The notes: generated by a model from the sequence alone, not told the origin. 8,090 nucleotides of DNA from Sulfuricella sp. (GCA_030696235.1 JAUYSN010000214.1:1-8090); one strand, 5' to 3'. Numbered from the stretch's first letter, positions 1 to 7,873 are shown. Translations and numbers: made by a program.

Positions 1-198
1 CATGTGAGCCTGTTGAAAAAACAAACCACGAAACTTCAGTCACGGGTTAACACTTCTAAAGTCCAGGTCGCGATGGAAGGTGGGCATATGATTGGTAGTG
101 AATTAATAAAGTATCACGTCACGGTTGCAGCTTGGCAATGCTGCATAGCCGGCTGGCACAACGCAAGACCAGGCAACCCCAACCGCCCCCGATCCGCC
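1..198. other. Intergenic stretch left of marC; no gene recognised
   Basis: No reading frame here resembles a protein I know. The stretch is mixed: AT-rich at about 88-118, GC-rich near 155-198. A perfect 6-bp inverted repeat (TGCAGC at 126-131, GCTGCA at 140-145, 8-nt loop) lies about 55 nt beyond the marC stop on the minus strand. It is not followed by a T-run on that strand, so I do not call it a terminator. Near the left edge, GAGCCTGTTGAAAAAACA (6-23) resembles terminal sequences of some insertion sequences, but one end alone proves nothing. Confidence 0.4.
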
Positions 199-831
199 CT
201 ACCTGCCGAGCAGACCGCTCTGCGCGATGCCGTCGAACATGAACTGTACCGCCAGGGCGGACAGCAGGATGCCGAAAATCCGGTTGATCACCTGCGTGCC
301 CGTCACGCCAAGGAAGCGGTGGATCTGGCCGGCGGTCAGCATGGCAACGAAGGTGGCCAGCATGATGGCGAGGAGGGCAGCCAGGACGGCCAGCTGATGC
401 GTGACCTGCCCCTCGGCATTCGCCATCAGCAGGATGGCCGCGCCGATGGCGCCGGGTCCGGCAATCAGCGGGGTGGCGAGCGGGAACACGGCGATGTCAC
501 GCTTGTGTTCGGCCTCCCTATCCTCCTCATCCGTCGTCGAGGTGGCGCCGGAAGTGCGCGCAAACACCATATCGATGCTGATCAACAGCAGCAATACCCC
601 GCCCGCCGTCCTCAGCGCCGCCAGAGAAATACCCAGGCTGGCCAGCATAAACTTGCCGAGCAGTGCAAAAACCAGCAGGATCACCGTGGCGATCACGATC
701 CCGCGGATAGCGATGGAACGCCGCTCCGAAGGGGTGGCTGTTGCCGTCAAGGCGGCGAACATCGCTGCCACATCTATCGGAGCGACCGTTGCAAAGAAAG
801 TTGCCAGGGCAATGCCCGCTGTCTCGTACAT
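199..831 (-). CDS. MarC family (UPF0056) integral membrane protein
   Basis: This encodes a 210-residue inner-membrane protein of the MarC/YchE/YhgN family. The family's transport role is not well established; databases often label it a small neutral amino acid transporter, and the original link to multiple antibiotic resistance was not upheld. Six hydrophobic segments are readable at about residues 5-29, 42-66, 68-90, 115-137, 145-168 and 181-202. They are split into two halves by a charged cytoplasmic-type loop at 91-114 rich in D, E, K and R. The family signature FPLATPLIAGPGAI is at 116-129, and the typical C-terminal stretch with NR (183-184), G187 and AVQF (194-197) is present. The first half carries APID at 17-20 where many members have NPIG-like residues. 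The length is normal for the family. The ATG is preceded by AAGAGAG at suitable spacing on the minus strand. The gene is transcribed away from the receptor gene and has no visible operon partner in the window. The family is secure; the function is not. Confidence 0.9.
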   Translation of the reverse strand: MYETAGIALATFFATVAPIDVAAMFAALTATATPSERRSIAIRGIVIATVILLVFALLGKFMLASLGISLAALRTAGGVLLLLISIDMVFARTSGATSTTDEEDREAEHKRDIAVFPLATPLIAGPGAIGAAILLMANAEGQVTHQLAVLAALLAIMLATFVAMLTAGQIHRFLGVTGTQVINRIFGILLSALAVQFMFDGIAQSGLLGR

Positions 832-858
832 GTCACTCTCTTAAAGTTGAAGAATGTC

Positions 859-886
859 TTGAAGCTTACTTTTAGATATGTATTAT
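859..886 (+). promoter_or_regulatory. Candidate sigma70 promoter for the receptor gene
   Basis: The 126-base gap between the divergent marC and receptor genes is AT-rich in a GC-rich region. On the plus strand TTGAAG (859-864) and TATTAT (881-886) are separated by 16 bp, a plausible -35/-10 pair. A second -10-like hexamer, TACAAT, lies at 900-905 but has no good -35 at 16-18 bp. I found no convincing Fur box and no room for a cobalamin riboswitch. The marC promoter must lie in the same gap on the opposite strand, but I could not single out a strong pair. This is inferred from consensus only. Confidence 0.3.
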
Positions 887-999
887 TGATTCATCCGATT
901 ACAATATCCGATCCACAGGGAAACCGGGAATAATTTGGGGCAGGGCTTCGGTCTCCCATGGCGGACCTGAACCGTTCGCCCCAGCCAAAACAAACGGGT

Positions 1000-3048
1000 A
1001 TGCCTTCAAAGTCCAAATACCAGGAGCGCCTTTCCTCGGCCGGAGTGGTTTTCTGCCTGCTGCTGAGCGCTGCGGCATCCGCCTCCGAACCGCAGGCTGC
1101 CGCCCCGGAGCAGGTATTCCTGTCGGAGATGCCCCTGGTTCTGACCCCCTCACGCCTGCCCCAACCCCTGAACGAAGCGCCCGCCGCGGTGACCGTCATC
1201 GACCGTGAACTGATAAAAGCCACCGGCTACCGCGACCTCGCCCGGCTGTTGCGGCTGGTGCCCGGCATGCAGATCGGCCAGGAACGGGGCAATTCGCAAT
1301 GGGTTTCCTACCACGGCATGGGCAACGATTTCCCGTCCTGGATGCAGGTGCTGGTGGACGGCCGTTCGGTTTACTCGCCCAGCAGCTTCGGCGGAGTGGA
1401 CTGGGCCGGCCTGCCGGTCAGCATCGACGAAATCGAGCGCATCGAGGTCGTGCGCGGCACCCATTCGGTGGCCTACGGCGCCAATGCTTTCCTCGGCGTG
1501 ATCAACATCATCACCCGCCACAGCGCCGACGCTCCCGGCATTAAAGCGGCCGCCGGTATCGGCAACGCCGGAATCCGCGACCTGAACCTGGAGCTGGGCG
1601 GCGCAGCCGAGCAGGGCAGCCTGCGCCTGAATGCCGGGGTCAGGCAGGATGACGGCTTTGTCGGACTGCACGACGGGCAGACCTTCAAAATCGCCTCCCT
1701 GCGCGCGGACCGGCGGATCAGCGACAACGACGAGCTGATGTTCCGGCTGGCCGCCAACAGCGGCACGCGCGAGCTGGGCTACCCGGATTCCATCTACGGC
1801 AACAACGCCGAGCGCAGCTCGGACAGCCTCAACGCCACCCTGCACCTGCAGTGGCGGCACACCCCCAGGCCCGACGAGGAATGGCTGCTGCACTACTACC
1901 GCAACCAGGACAAAATCACCGAGGCATGGATGGCCTCCGCCACGCTGACCGAGCCGATCACGATCACCGCCAATGTGCCCCTCGACCGCAACCGCAGCAG
2001 CGTGCGCGACAACCTGGAGCTGCAGCATCGGCAGGCGCTGACGGAGTCGCTGTGCTCGCTGTGGGGGCTGGAACTGCGCCACGACCAGATCGACGCGCCT
2101 TTCCTGTACTACGGCGCCGCGCACCAGCAATCCGACATGGCCCGCCTGTTCGGCCAGCTGGACTGGCGCTTCCGGCCGGACTGGATGCTCAATGCCAGCC
2201 TGCTGGCGGAAAAATTCAGCGGCGACAGCCCGCATTTCTCGCCGCGCCTGTTCGCCAACTGGCAGCTCGGCCCGCAGGATACGCTGCGCTTCGGCTACGC
2301 GCGCGCCTGGCGACAGCCCACCCTGTTCGAGCGCAACGGCGATGTGCGCGCCATCTACCAGGGCATCCTGCTGGTTCAGCCCTACCTGCCCAACCCGGAC
2401 CTGCAGGCACCCCGCATGGACAGCCTGGAAATCGGCTACCTCGGCCGGTTCCAGCCCTGGAACACGCGGCTGGACCTGCGCCTGTTCAACGAGCGCATCG
2501 AGAATTACATCACCCGCGTCTCCCACCCCGAATATGTCGCGCCGTGGCTGGCCGGCGCGCTGCCCTCGGCGCGCTACGAGAACCTAGCCGCCCCGGTTAC
2601 CCTGCGCGGGCTGGAATACCAGATCGACAGCCGCCCGGCTGCCGGCACCCGGCTGCTGTTCAACCACAGCCTGATCGGCCGCCACAGCAGCGACAGCGCC
2701 GTGACCCGGCTGACCGCCCCGTATACCGCCAGCCTGAGCTGGATCCAGGACTGGAGCGGCCGCTGGGCCAGCACCCTGACCCTGCTGCGGATGGGCCCGC
2801 TGGCCGGCGGCGGCGGCTTTGTGTCGGACTACCAGTACACCTCCAGCCCCTATACCACGCTGGACGCGCGCCTTGCCCACCATATCAAGGCCGGGGGCAC
2901 CCCGCTGGAAATCGCCCTCACCGCCACCAACCTCGGCGGCCGCCACCAGGAAATCGCCGACCGCTCCGAGCAGGTTCTGCATGGCAGCGCTGCGGCCAAC
3001 CGGACTTCGCCCATGCTCTGGCTGACCTTCACCCTTCACCCCAAATAA
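1000..3048 (+). CDS. TonB-dependent outer-membrane receptor, substrate unknown
   Basis: This is an outer-membrane ligand-gated channel energised by TonB-ExbB-ExbD. From the ATG at 1000 the protein has 682 residues. Residues 1-28 form a clear Sec signal peptide: basic start, hydrophobic VVFCLLLSAA core, and an ASA-like cleavage site. The ATG at 958 is in frame but would add 14 residues before the signal peptide, so I prefer 1000, although neither start has a good ribosome binding site. The plug domain covers about 55-175. It includes PAAVTVIDRE (61-70), YRDLARLLRLVPGM (77-90), VLVDGRSVY (117-125), IERIEVVRG (145-153) and YGANAFLGVINIIT (159-172). A possible TonB-box-like segment is at 44-52. 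The remaining roughly 500 residues form a beta-barrel with alternating strands and R/Y-rich turns. The last residues are TFTLHPK, so the usual terminal aromatic is not the final residue. Nothing adjacent (ABC transporter, sigma/anti-sigma pair or riboswitch) reveals the ligand; iron chelates, cobalamin or others remain possible. Confidence 0.88.
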   Translation: MPSKSKYQERLSSAGVVFCLLLSAAASASEPQAAAPEQVFLSEMPLVLTPSRLPQPLNEAPAAVTVIDRELIKATGYRDLARLLRLVPGMQIGQERGNSQWVSYHGMGNDFPSWMQVLVDGRSVYSPSSFGGVDWAGLPVSIDEIERIEVVRGTHSVAYGANAFLGVINIITRHSADAPGIKAAAGIGNAGIRDLNLELGGAAEQGSLRLNAGVRQDDGFVGLHDGQTFKIASLRADRRISDNDELMFRLAANSGTRELGYPDSIYGNNAERSSDSLNATLHLQWRHTPRPDEEWLLHYYRNQDKITEAWMASATLTEPITITANVPLDRNRSSVRDNLELQHRQALTESLCSLWGLELRHDQIDAPFLYYGAAHQQSDMARLFGQLDWRFRPDWMLNASLLAEKFSGDSPHFSPRLFANWQLGPQDTLRFGYARAWRQPTLFERNGDVRAIYQGILLVQPYLPNPDLQAPRMDSLEIGYLGRFQPWNTRLDLRLFNERIENYITRVSHPEYVAPWLAGALPSARYENLAAPVTLRGLEYQIDSRPAAGTRLLFNHSLIGRHSSDSAVTRLTAPYTASLSWIQDWSGRWASTLTLLRMGPLAGGGGFVSDYQYTSSPYTTLDARLAHHIKAGGTPLEIALTATNLGGRHQEIADRSEQVLHGSAAANRTSPMLWLTFTLHPK

Positions 3049-3087
3049 GCGAATCGCTTCCTGTGGTTTTTCCTTGAGTTAATCCCT

Positions 3088-3115
3088 TTCCCGGCACCCT
3101 GTTTGGGATTACAAT
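3088..3115 (+). promoter_or_regulatory. Candidate promoter of the dusB-fis-pur unit
   Basis: TACAAT (3110-3115) is a good -10 hexamer 28 bp before the dusB ATG. It sits inside GATTACAATA, a 10-mer that also occurs upstream of the receptor gene (897-906). The best -35 is weak: TTTCCC (3088-3093) at 16 bp. The stretch just after the -10 is GC-rich (ACCGCCC), the kind of discriminator seen in stringently controlled promoters such as those of fis and rRNA genes in enterobacteria. Applying that here is inference. The predicted leader would be only about 22 nt. Confidence 0.4.
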
Positions 3116-3143
3116 ACCGCCCTTCCCGCTCAAAAAACAAGCA

Positions 3144-4145
3144 ATGAAAATCGGCCCCTATTCACTGAATAGCAATTTGGTCGTTGCCCCCATGGCGGGG
3201 GTGACTGACCGTCCTTTCCGCAAGCTGTGCCGCAGCTTCGGCGCGGGACTTGCCGTTTCGGAGATGGTCGCCTCCAATTCCCTGCTCTACGGCAGCGAGA
3301 AGACCAAGCGCCGGGCCGACAACGTGGGGGAGTCCGAACCGGTGTCGGTACAGATCGTCGGCGCCGATCCGGCGATGCTGGCGGAAGCGGCGAAATACAA
3401 TGCGGATCGCGGCGCACAGATCATCGACATCAACATGGGCTGCCCGGCGAAGAAGATCTGCAACGTCCAGGCCGGTTCGGCTCTGCTGCAGAACGAGCCA
3501 CTGGTGGCGCGCATCCTGGAAGCGGTGGTGAAAGCGGTGGATGTGCCGGTGACCCTGAAGATCCGCACTGGCTGGGACAAGAACAACCGCAACGCAATCA
3601 GCGTGGCACGCATCGCCGAGGCCTCCGGCATCCAGGCGCTGGCCATCCATGGCCGCACCCGTGCCTGCGGCTACAGCGGCGATGCCGAGTACGACACCAT
3701 CGCCGCGGTCAAGGCTGAAATCCAAATTCCGGTGATCGCCAACGGCGATATCACCACGCCGCAAAAAGCCAAATTCGTGCTCGATTACACCCGTGCCGAC
3801 GCCGTCATGATCGGTCGCGCGGCCCAGGGTCGGCCGTGGATCTTCCGCGACATCGCCCATTACCTGAAAACCGGCGAGTTGCTGCCGCACCCCGATGTGG
3901 CGGAGACCCACGGCCTGCTGAACAGCCACCTGCACGAGCTATACGCCTTCTACGGCGAACACACCGGCGTGCGCATGGCGCGCAAGCACATTGCCTGGTA
4001 CACCCGGGGCCTGCCGGATTCCGCCGGGTTCCGCCATGCCATGAACCAGTTGCAATCCACCCGCGAGCAGCTTGATTCCGTCGAGCGCTTCTTTGCCGAA
4101 TCGACAGCACATACTTACATGATGGAAAACGAGATGGCAGCATGA
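3144..4145 (+). CDS. dusB: tRNA-dihydrouridine synthase B
   Basis: This is an FMN-dependent enzyme that reduces uridine to 5,6-dihydrouridine in the tRNA D-loop using NADPH. The 333 residues match the usual DusB length. The N-terminal TIM-barrel domain begins VVAPMAGVTDRPFR (13-26). The catalytic cysteine is C100 in the DINMGCPAKK motif (95-104). FMN-binding residues are visible as K139 in LKIRTGW (138-144), H169 in AIHGRTR (167-173), NGDI (200-203) and GRAAQGRPW (224-232). A helical C-terminal domain follows from about 245, with the typical R-ARKHIAWYTRGL stretch. MGCPAKK and the position directly upstream of fis both point to DusB rather than DusA or DusC. The ATG is only weakly supported by a ribosome binding site, but the protein aligns from its first residue. 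The stop overlaps the fis start (ATGA), which indicates translational coupling. Confidence is high. Confidence 0.96.
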   Translation: MKIGPYSLNSNLVVAPMAGVTDRPFRKLCRSFGAGLAVSEMVASNSLLYGSEKTKRRADNVGESEPVSVQIVGADPAMLAEAAKYNADRGAQIIDINMGCPAKKICNVQAGSALLQNEPLVARILEAVVKAVDVPVTLKIRTGWDKNNRNAISVARIAEASGIQALAIHGRTRACGYSGDAEYDTIAAVKAEIQIPVIANGDITTPQKAKFVLDYTRADAVMIGRAAQGRPWIFRDIAHYLKTGELLPHPDVAETHGLLNSHLHELYAFYGEHTGVRMARKHIAWYTRGLPDSAGFRHAMNQLQSTREQLDSVERFFAESTAHTYMMENEMAA

Positions 4146-4378
4146 TCAACGATAACGAAATTTCAGCCTGTGTGCGCAAGGCGCTGGACGGCTACTTCAA
4201 GGATCTGGACGGGGAAAAGCCCAGCGCCATCTATGAAATGGTGGTCGGATGCGTGGAAAAGCCGCTGCTGCAGGTAATCCTCGACCACGCCCAAGGCAAC
4301 CAGACCCGTGCCGCCGAAATCCTCGGCCTGAACCGCAACACCCTGCGCAAGAAAATGAAAACCCACGGCATCAAATAG
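4142..4378 (+). CDS. fis: Fis family nucleoid-associated DNA-binding regulator
   Basis: This is a small homodimeric DNA-bending protein that in Enterobacteria activates rRNA promoters, shapes the nucleoid and assists recombination. It has 78 residues. The dimerisation helices lie at about 8-50, including the conserved VRKAL (11-15), YF (18-19), YEMV (31-34) and EKPLL (39-43). The C-terminal helix-turn-helix runs from [20 protein letters not shown] (52-71) to the end and is close to E. coli Fis. By alignment from memory, about 20 residues at the N terminus of the 98-residue E. coli protein are missing, namely the beta-hairpin arms that contact Hin/Gin invertases. No upstream in-frame start can restore them without running deep into dusB. 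The short form is therefore likely genuine, as in other betaproteobacterial Fis-like proteins. It overlaps dusB by 4 bases and lies 8 bases before purH. Confidence 0.94.
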   Translation: MINDNEISACVRKALDGYFKDLDGEKPSAIYEMVVGCVEKPLLQVILDHAQGNQTRAAEILGLNRNTLRKKMKTHGIK

Positions 4379-4386
4379 AGATAAAC

Positions 4387-5955
4387 ATGACCAAAATCAG
4401 TCGAGCCCTCATCAGCGTTTCCGACAAAACCGGCGTACTCGAATTCGCCCAGACCCTGCGCCAATTCGGCGTGGAAATCCTGTCCACCGGCGGCACCGCG
4501 AAAATGCTTGCCGATGCCGGCGTGGCGGTCACCGAAGTCGGCGATTACACCGGCTTCCCGGAAATGCTCGACGGCCGGGTCAAAACCCTGCACCCCAAGA
4601 TTCATGGCGGCATCCTCTACCGGCGCGACCTGCCGGCACATGTATCGTCTGCGGCCAGCGCCGGCATCCCGCCGATCGACCTGGTGATCGTCAACCTCTA
4701 CCCGTTCCGCGCCACCATCGCCAAGCCCGACTGCTCGCTGGAAGACGCGATCGAGAACATCGACATCGGCGGCCCGACCATGGTGCGCGCTGCCGCCAAG
4801 AACCACCGCGATGTGGCGGTGGTGACCGACCCGGCCGACTACGCCGCACTGGCAGCCGAGCTGCTGGCCAATGGCGGGGCGCTCAGCAGCGAAACCAAGT
4901 TCAAGCTGGCGGTGAAAGCCTTCTCCCACACCGCCGAGTACGACGGCACGATCAGCAATTACCTGACCGCCATCGCCCCGGACGGCAGCAAGCAGCAATT
5001 CCCGGAACGGCTCAACTTCCAGTTCGCCAAGGCCCAGGCCATGCGCTACGGCGAAAACCCGCACCAGCAGGCGGCGTTCTACGTCGCGCCCGGCGAGAAG
5101 GAGGCGAGCATCGCCACCGCCCGCCAGCTGCAGGGCAAGGAGCTGTCCTACAACAACATCGGCGATGCCGATGCCGCACTGGAATGCGTCAAGCAGTTCG
5201 ACGAGGCACCGTCCTGCGTCATCGTCAAGCACGCCAACCCCTGCGGCGTTGCCTACGGCGCCAACCTGCTCGAAGCCTACGACCGCGCCTACAAGAACGA
5301 CCCCGAATCCGCCTTCGGCGGCATCATCGCCGTCAACGGCGAACTGGATGCCGCAACCGCACAGGCCATCGTCGAACGGCAGTTCGTCGAAGTCATCATC
5401 GCCCCCCGGGTTTCGGCGGCGGCCAGCGAAGTGGTGGCGGCGAAGAAGAACGTGCGCCTGCTGGAATGCGGCCAGTGGTCGAAGGAACCGGCCCAGCGCC
5501 TGGATTTCAAGCGCGTCGTCGGCGGACTGCTGGTGCAGGAGGCCGACCTGGCGCTGTATAACGAACTCAAGGTGGTCACCAAGCGCGCGCCGACCGAAGC
5601 CGAGATGGCCGACCTGCTGTTTGCCTGGCGCGTGGCCAAGTTCGTCAAATCCAACGCCATCGTCTATGCCAAGGGCAAAATGACTATCGGCGTCGGCGCC
5701 GGCCAGATGAGCCGGATCAATTCCGCGCGCATCGCCGCCATCAAGGCCGAGCATGCCGGTTTGCAGGTAAGCGGTTCGGTGATGGCCTCGGACGCGTTCT
5801 TCCCGTTCCGCGACGGCATCGATTCGGCCGCCCAGTCCGGCATCGTCGCCGTGATCCAGCCCGGCGGCTCGATGCGCGACGAGGAGGTAATCGCCGCTGC
5901 CGACGAGCACGGCATGGCGATGGTGTTCACCGGGATGCGGCACTTTAGGCATTGA
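4387..5955 (+). CDS. purH: Bifunctional AICAR formyltransferase / IMP cyclohydrolase
   Basis: This catalyses the last two steps of IMP synthesis: transfer of formyl from 10-formyl-tetrahydrofolate to AICAR, then ring closure to IMP. The protein has 522 residues, normal for bacterial PurH. The N-terminal cyclohydrolase (MGS-like) domain spans about 1-195. It shows [11 protein letters not shown] (10-20), [11 protein letters not shown] (31-41), K66 in [13 protein letters not shown] (63-75), and NLYPF (103-107). The transformylase domain follows from about 205, with RYGENPHQ (220-227) and the catalytic K281-H282 pair in VKHANPCG (280-287). Near the C terminus are [24 protein letters not shown] and a final TGMRHFRH, the canonical end. 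I chose the ATG at 4387 because the family starts with this segment; an in-frame extension to 4249 would read through fis. The gap to fis is only 8 bases, with a weak AGAG binding site. The protein is intact and no active-site residue appears lost. Confidence 0.97.
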   Translation: MTKISRALISVSDKTGVLEFAQTLRQFGVEILSTGGTAKMLADAGVAVTEVGDYTGFPEMLDGRVKTLHPKIHGGILYRRDLPAHVSSAASAGIPPIDLVIVNLYPFRATIAKPDCSLEDAIENIDIGGPTMVRAAAKNHRDVAVVTDPADYAALAAELLANGGALSSETKFKLAVKAFSHTAEYDGTISNYLTAIAPDGSKQQFPERLNFQFAKAQAMRYGENPHQQAAFYVAPGEKEASIATARQLQGKELSYNNIGDADAALECVKQFDEAPSCVIVKHANPCGVAYGANLLEAYDRAYKNDPESAFGGIIAVNGELDAATAQAIVERQFVEVIIAPRVSAAASEVVAAKKNVRLLECGQWSKEPAQRLDFKRVVGGLLVQEADLALYNELKVVTKRAPTEAEMADLLFAWRVAKFVKSNAIVYAKGKMTIGVGAGQMSRINSARIAAIKAEHAGLQVSGSVMASDAFFPFRDGIDSAAQSGIVAVIQPGGSMRDEEVIAAADEHGMAMVFTGMRHFRH

Positions 5956-5961
5956 TTTTTC

Positions 5962-6030
5962 ACCGCAAAGGACGCCAAGGTACGCGAAGGAAACCTGAAA
6001 ACCTTTGCGATACTTTGCGTCCTTTGCGGT
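5962..6030. repeat. Imperfect inverted repeat of CGCNAAGGA-like units (purH-purD gap)
   Basis: Two 29-base arms, 5962-5990 and 6002-6030, are reverse complements at 24 of 29 positions, with an 11-base loop. The outer 14 bases (ACCGCAAAGGACGC) match perfectly. Each arm is itself a short tandem array: CGCAAAGGA (5964-5972), CGCCAAGGTA (5973-5982), CGCGAAGGA (5983-5991) on the left, and three CTTTGCG-centred units on the right. The element fills most of the 111-base gap between purH and purD, starts 6 bases after the purH stop, and would fold into a long hairpin in the transcript. From memory, similar ACCGCAAAGGACGC palindromes recur between genes in many proteobacterial genomes. It lacks a following T-run, so it does not look like an ordinary terminator. 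Confidence 0.85.
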
Positions 6031-6066
6031 TAAATCGGTTTTCTCTTCACATTTGAAGACATCATT

Positions 6067-7362
6067 ATGAAAATTCTCGTTATCGGCAGCGGCGGACGTG
6101 AACACGCACTCGCTTGGAAACTGGCACAGAGCCCGCGCTCGACCAAGATCTTCGTCGCTCCCGGCAATGCCGGCACAGCGCTTGAGCCGGACCTCGCCAA
6201 CGTCGCGCTCAGCGCGATTCCCGAGCTGCTCGAATTCGCAAAACAGGAAAAGATCGCCTTTACCGTAGTCGGCCCGGAGGCGCCGCTGGCCGCCGGTATT
6301 GTCGACGCCTTCCGCGCCGAAGGGCTGAAAATCTTCGGCCCGACCCGGTTCGCGGCGCAACTCGAAAGCTCCAAGGATTTCGCCAAGGCCTTCATGGTGC
6401 GCCACGGCATCCCCACCGCGGCCTACGCCACCTTCACCGATGCTGCCCAAGCCCACGCCTACATAGCCCAGCAGGGCGCCCCCATCGTGATCAAGGCCGA
6501 CGGGCTGGCGGCGGGCAAGGGCGTGGTAGTGGCTCAGGACCTGAACGAAGCGCACGCCGCCGTGGACATGATGCTGGAAGGGAACAAGCTGGGCGCTGCC
6601 GGCGCCCGGGTGGTGATCGAGGAATGCCTGTTCGGCGAGGAAGCCAGCTTCATCGTCATGGCCGACGGCAAGCACGTGCTGCCGCTCGCCACCAGCCAGG
6701 ATCACAAGCGCCTGCTGGATGGAGATCAGGGCCCCAACACCGGCGGCATGGGCGCTTATTCGCCGGCTCCGGTGGTCACCCCGGCAATGCACGCGCGCGT
6801 GATGCGCGAAGTGATCGACCCGGTGATGCAGGGCATGGTGCAGGAGGGCGAACTGTTCACCGGTTTTCTCTACGCCGGCCTGATGATCGACGCCCAGGGC
6901 AATCTCAAGGTGCTGGAATTCAATTGCCGCATGGGCGACCCGGAAACCCAGCCGATCATGCTGCGTCTGAAGAGCGATTTGCTGACCCTGGTGGAACACG
7001 CCGTCAACGGCACGCTCGACAAGGTCGAAGCGGAATGGGACCGCCGCACCGCGCTGGGCGTGGTCCTGGCTGCCGCCGGCTACCCCGACGACCCGCGCAA
7101 GGGCGATGTCATCAATGGCCTGCCGCCGCTCACCGACCTGCTGGAAGAAACCCCGCGCGACTATCACGTATTCCATGCCGGCACCGCCATGAAAGACGGC
7201 AAGGTCGTCACCAGCGGCGGCCGCGTACTGTGCGTCACCGCGCTAGGCGACAAGGTGCAACTGGCTCAGCGGCGCGCTTACGAGATTGCCGAGCAGATCA
7301 AGTTCGACGGCTGCCAGATGCGCCACGACATCGGCTACCGGGCGATTAAATCCAAACATTAG
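6067..7362 (+). CDS. purD: Phosphoribosylamine-glycine ligase (GAR synthetase)
   Basis: This ATP-grasp enzyme joins glycine to 5-phosphoribosylamine, the second step of purine synthesis. The 431 residues match the family length. The N-terminal domain has MKILVIGSGGREHALAWKL (1-19), PGNAGT (32-37), VVGPEAPLAAGI (67-78) and GPTRFAAQLESSKDFAKAFM (91-110). The ATP-grasp core shows IVIKADGLAAGKGVVVA (140-156), EEASFIVMADG (191-201), a phosphate-binding stretch with DHKRLLDGDQGPNTGGMGAYSP partly within 212-233, and the metal-binding FNCRMGDPETQ (285-295). Here NCRMGDPETQ replaces the enterobacterial NARFGDPETQ, a change I take as normal variation. The C-terminal domain includes AAGYPDDPRKGD and a GGRVL motif. 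The ATG is preceded by GAAGA about 9 bases upstream. The gene follows the purH-purD repeat and ends 10 bases before purE. Confidence 0.97.
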   Translation: MKILVIGSGGREHALAWKLAQSPRSTKIFVAPGNAGTALEPDLANVALSAIPELLEFAKQEKIAFTVVGPEAPLAAGIVDAFRAEGLKIFGPTRFAAQLESSKDFAKAFMVRHGIPTAAYATFTDAAQAHAYIAQQGAPIVIKADGLAAGKGVVVAQDLNEAHAAVDMMLEGNKLGAAGARVVIEECLFGEEASFIVMADGKHVLPLATSQDHKRLLDGDQGPNTGGMGAYSPAPVVTPAMHARVMREVIDPVMQGMVQEGELFTGFLYAGLMIDAQGNLKVLEFNCRMGDPETQPIMLRLKSDLLTLVEHAVNGTLDKVEAEWDRRTALGVVLAAAGYPDDPRKGDVINGLPPLTDLLEETPRDYHVFHAGTAMKDGKVVTSGGRVLCVTALGDKVQLAQRRAYEIAEQIKFDGCQMRHDIGYRAIKSKH

Positions 7363-7372
7363 AGGGAACTCG

Positions 7373-7873
7373 ATGACCACACCGTTCGTTGCCATCCTGA
7401 TGGGCTCCGATTCCGACCTGCCTGTGATGAAATCTACGCTCGCGACCTTGGCCTCATTTGGTGTGCCCTACGAGGTCAGGATTTCTTCCGCCCACCGTAC
7501 CCCGGCGGCCACGGCGGAATATGTGGCGGATGCGGACCAGCGCGGATGCGCAGTGTTTATCGCCGCAGCCGGCCTGGCTGCGCACCTAGCGGGCGCAGTG
7601 GCCGCTCACACCATCCGGCCGGTAATCGGCGTGCCGATGGAAGGCGGGCCTCTCAATGGTTTCGACGCACTGCTCTCCACCGTGCAGATGCCGGGCGGCA
7701 TCCCGGTAGCCTCGGTTGCCATCGGCAAGGCCGGCGCCAAAAATGCCGCCTACCTCGCCGCCCAGATCCTGGCATTGCAGGACAGCGGCCTGGCTCAACG
7801 TCTGAAAGACGACCGCACCCGCACTGCCGAGCAGATCGCCGCCAAGAACCGGGAGCTGCAAGCCTCTCTGTAG
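7373..7873 (+). CDS. purE: N5-carboxyaminoimidazole ribonucleotide mutase (PurE)
   Basis: This converts N5-CAIR to CAIR, the carboxylation step of the purine pathway. It works downstream of the ATP-dependent PurK in class I systems. The 166 residues match class I PurE. Visible active-site elements are [10 protein letters not shown] (10-19), the catalytic histidine H41 in SSAHRTP (38-44), [10 protein letters not shown] (around 74-83), and the later [20 protein letters not shown] stretch with [15 protein letters not shown] after it. The ATG at 7373 has a strong AGAGGGA binding site six bases upstream; an upstream extension in frame would overlap purD and is not supported. The stop codon TAG lies inside the start of the REP-like palindrome that follows. 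No purK is adjacent in the window, so the partner enzyme must be encoded elsewhere, or this PurE uses bicarbonate/CO2 directly. Confidence 0.95.
   Translation: MTTPFVAILMGSDSDLPVMKSTLATLASFGVPYEVRISSAHRTPAATAEYVADADQRGCAVFIAAAGLAAHLAGAVAAHTIRPVIGVPMEGGPLNGFDALLSTVQMPGGIPVASVAIGKAGAKNAAYLAAQILALQDSGLAQRLKDDRTRTAEQIAAKNRELQASL

Noticed and set aside
873..895. Fur-box-like sequence before the receptor gene
   Set aside because: GATATGTATTATTGATTCA matches about half of the 19-base Fur consensus, no more than expected in an AT-rich gap.
4..933. A 309-codon plus-strand frame opposite marC
   Set aside because: Most of it is antisense to marC, with a Q/H/R/G-rich product typical of a shadow frame. 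The first 65 codons are outside marC but match nothing I know.
1150..2526. A 458-codon minus-strand frame, and a 408-codon plus-strand frame at 1851-3077, inside the receptor gene
   Set aside because: Both are out-of-frame shadows of the receptor coding region, low in complexity and without domain signals.
3047..3071. Possible terminator after the receptor gene: AAGCGA-A-TCGCTT followed by a T-rich stretch
   Set aside because: The realistic stem is only 4 bp and the T-run (GGTTTTTCC) is short and 6-8 bases away, so it is too weak to call.
4249..4386. N-terminal extension of purH by 46 residues
   Set aside because: The extension is an R/P-rich shadow of fis, and PurH proteins begin at the [10 protein letters not shown] segment encoded from 4387.
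4231..7176. A 981-codon open frame on the minus strand across purH, the intergenic repeat and purD
   Set aside because: It is antisense to two intact, well-recognised genes. Its composition (many H, G, A, V, D, Q) is the usual mirror of GC-rich codons and it contains no family motif.
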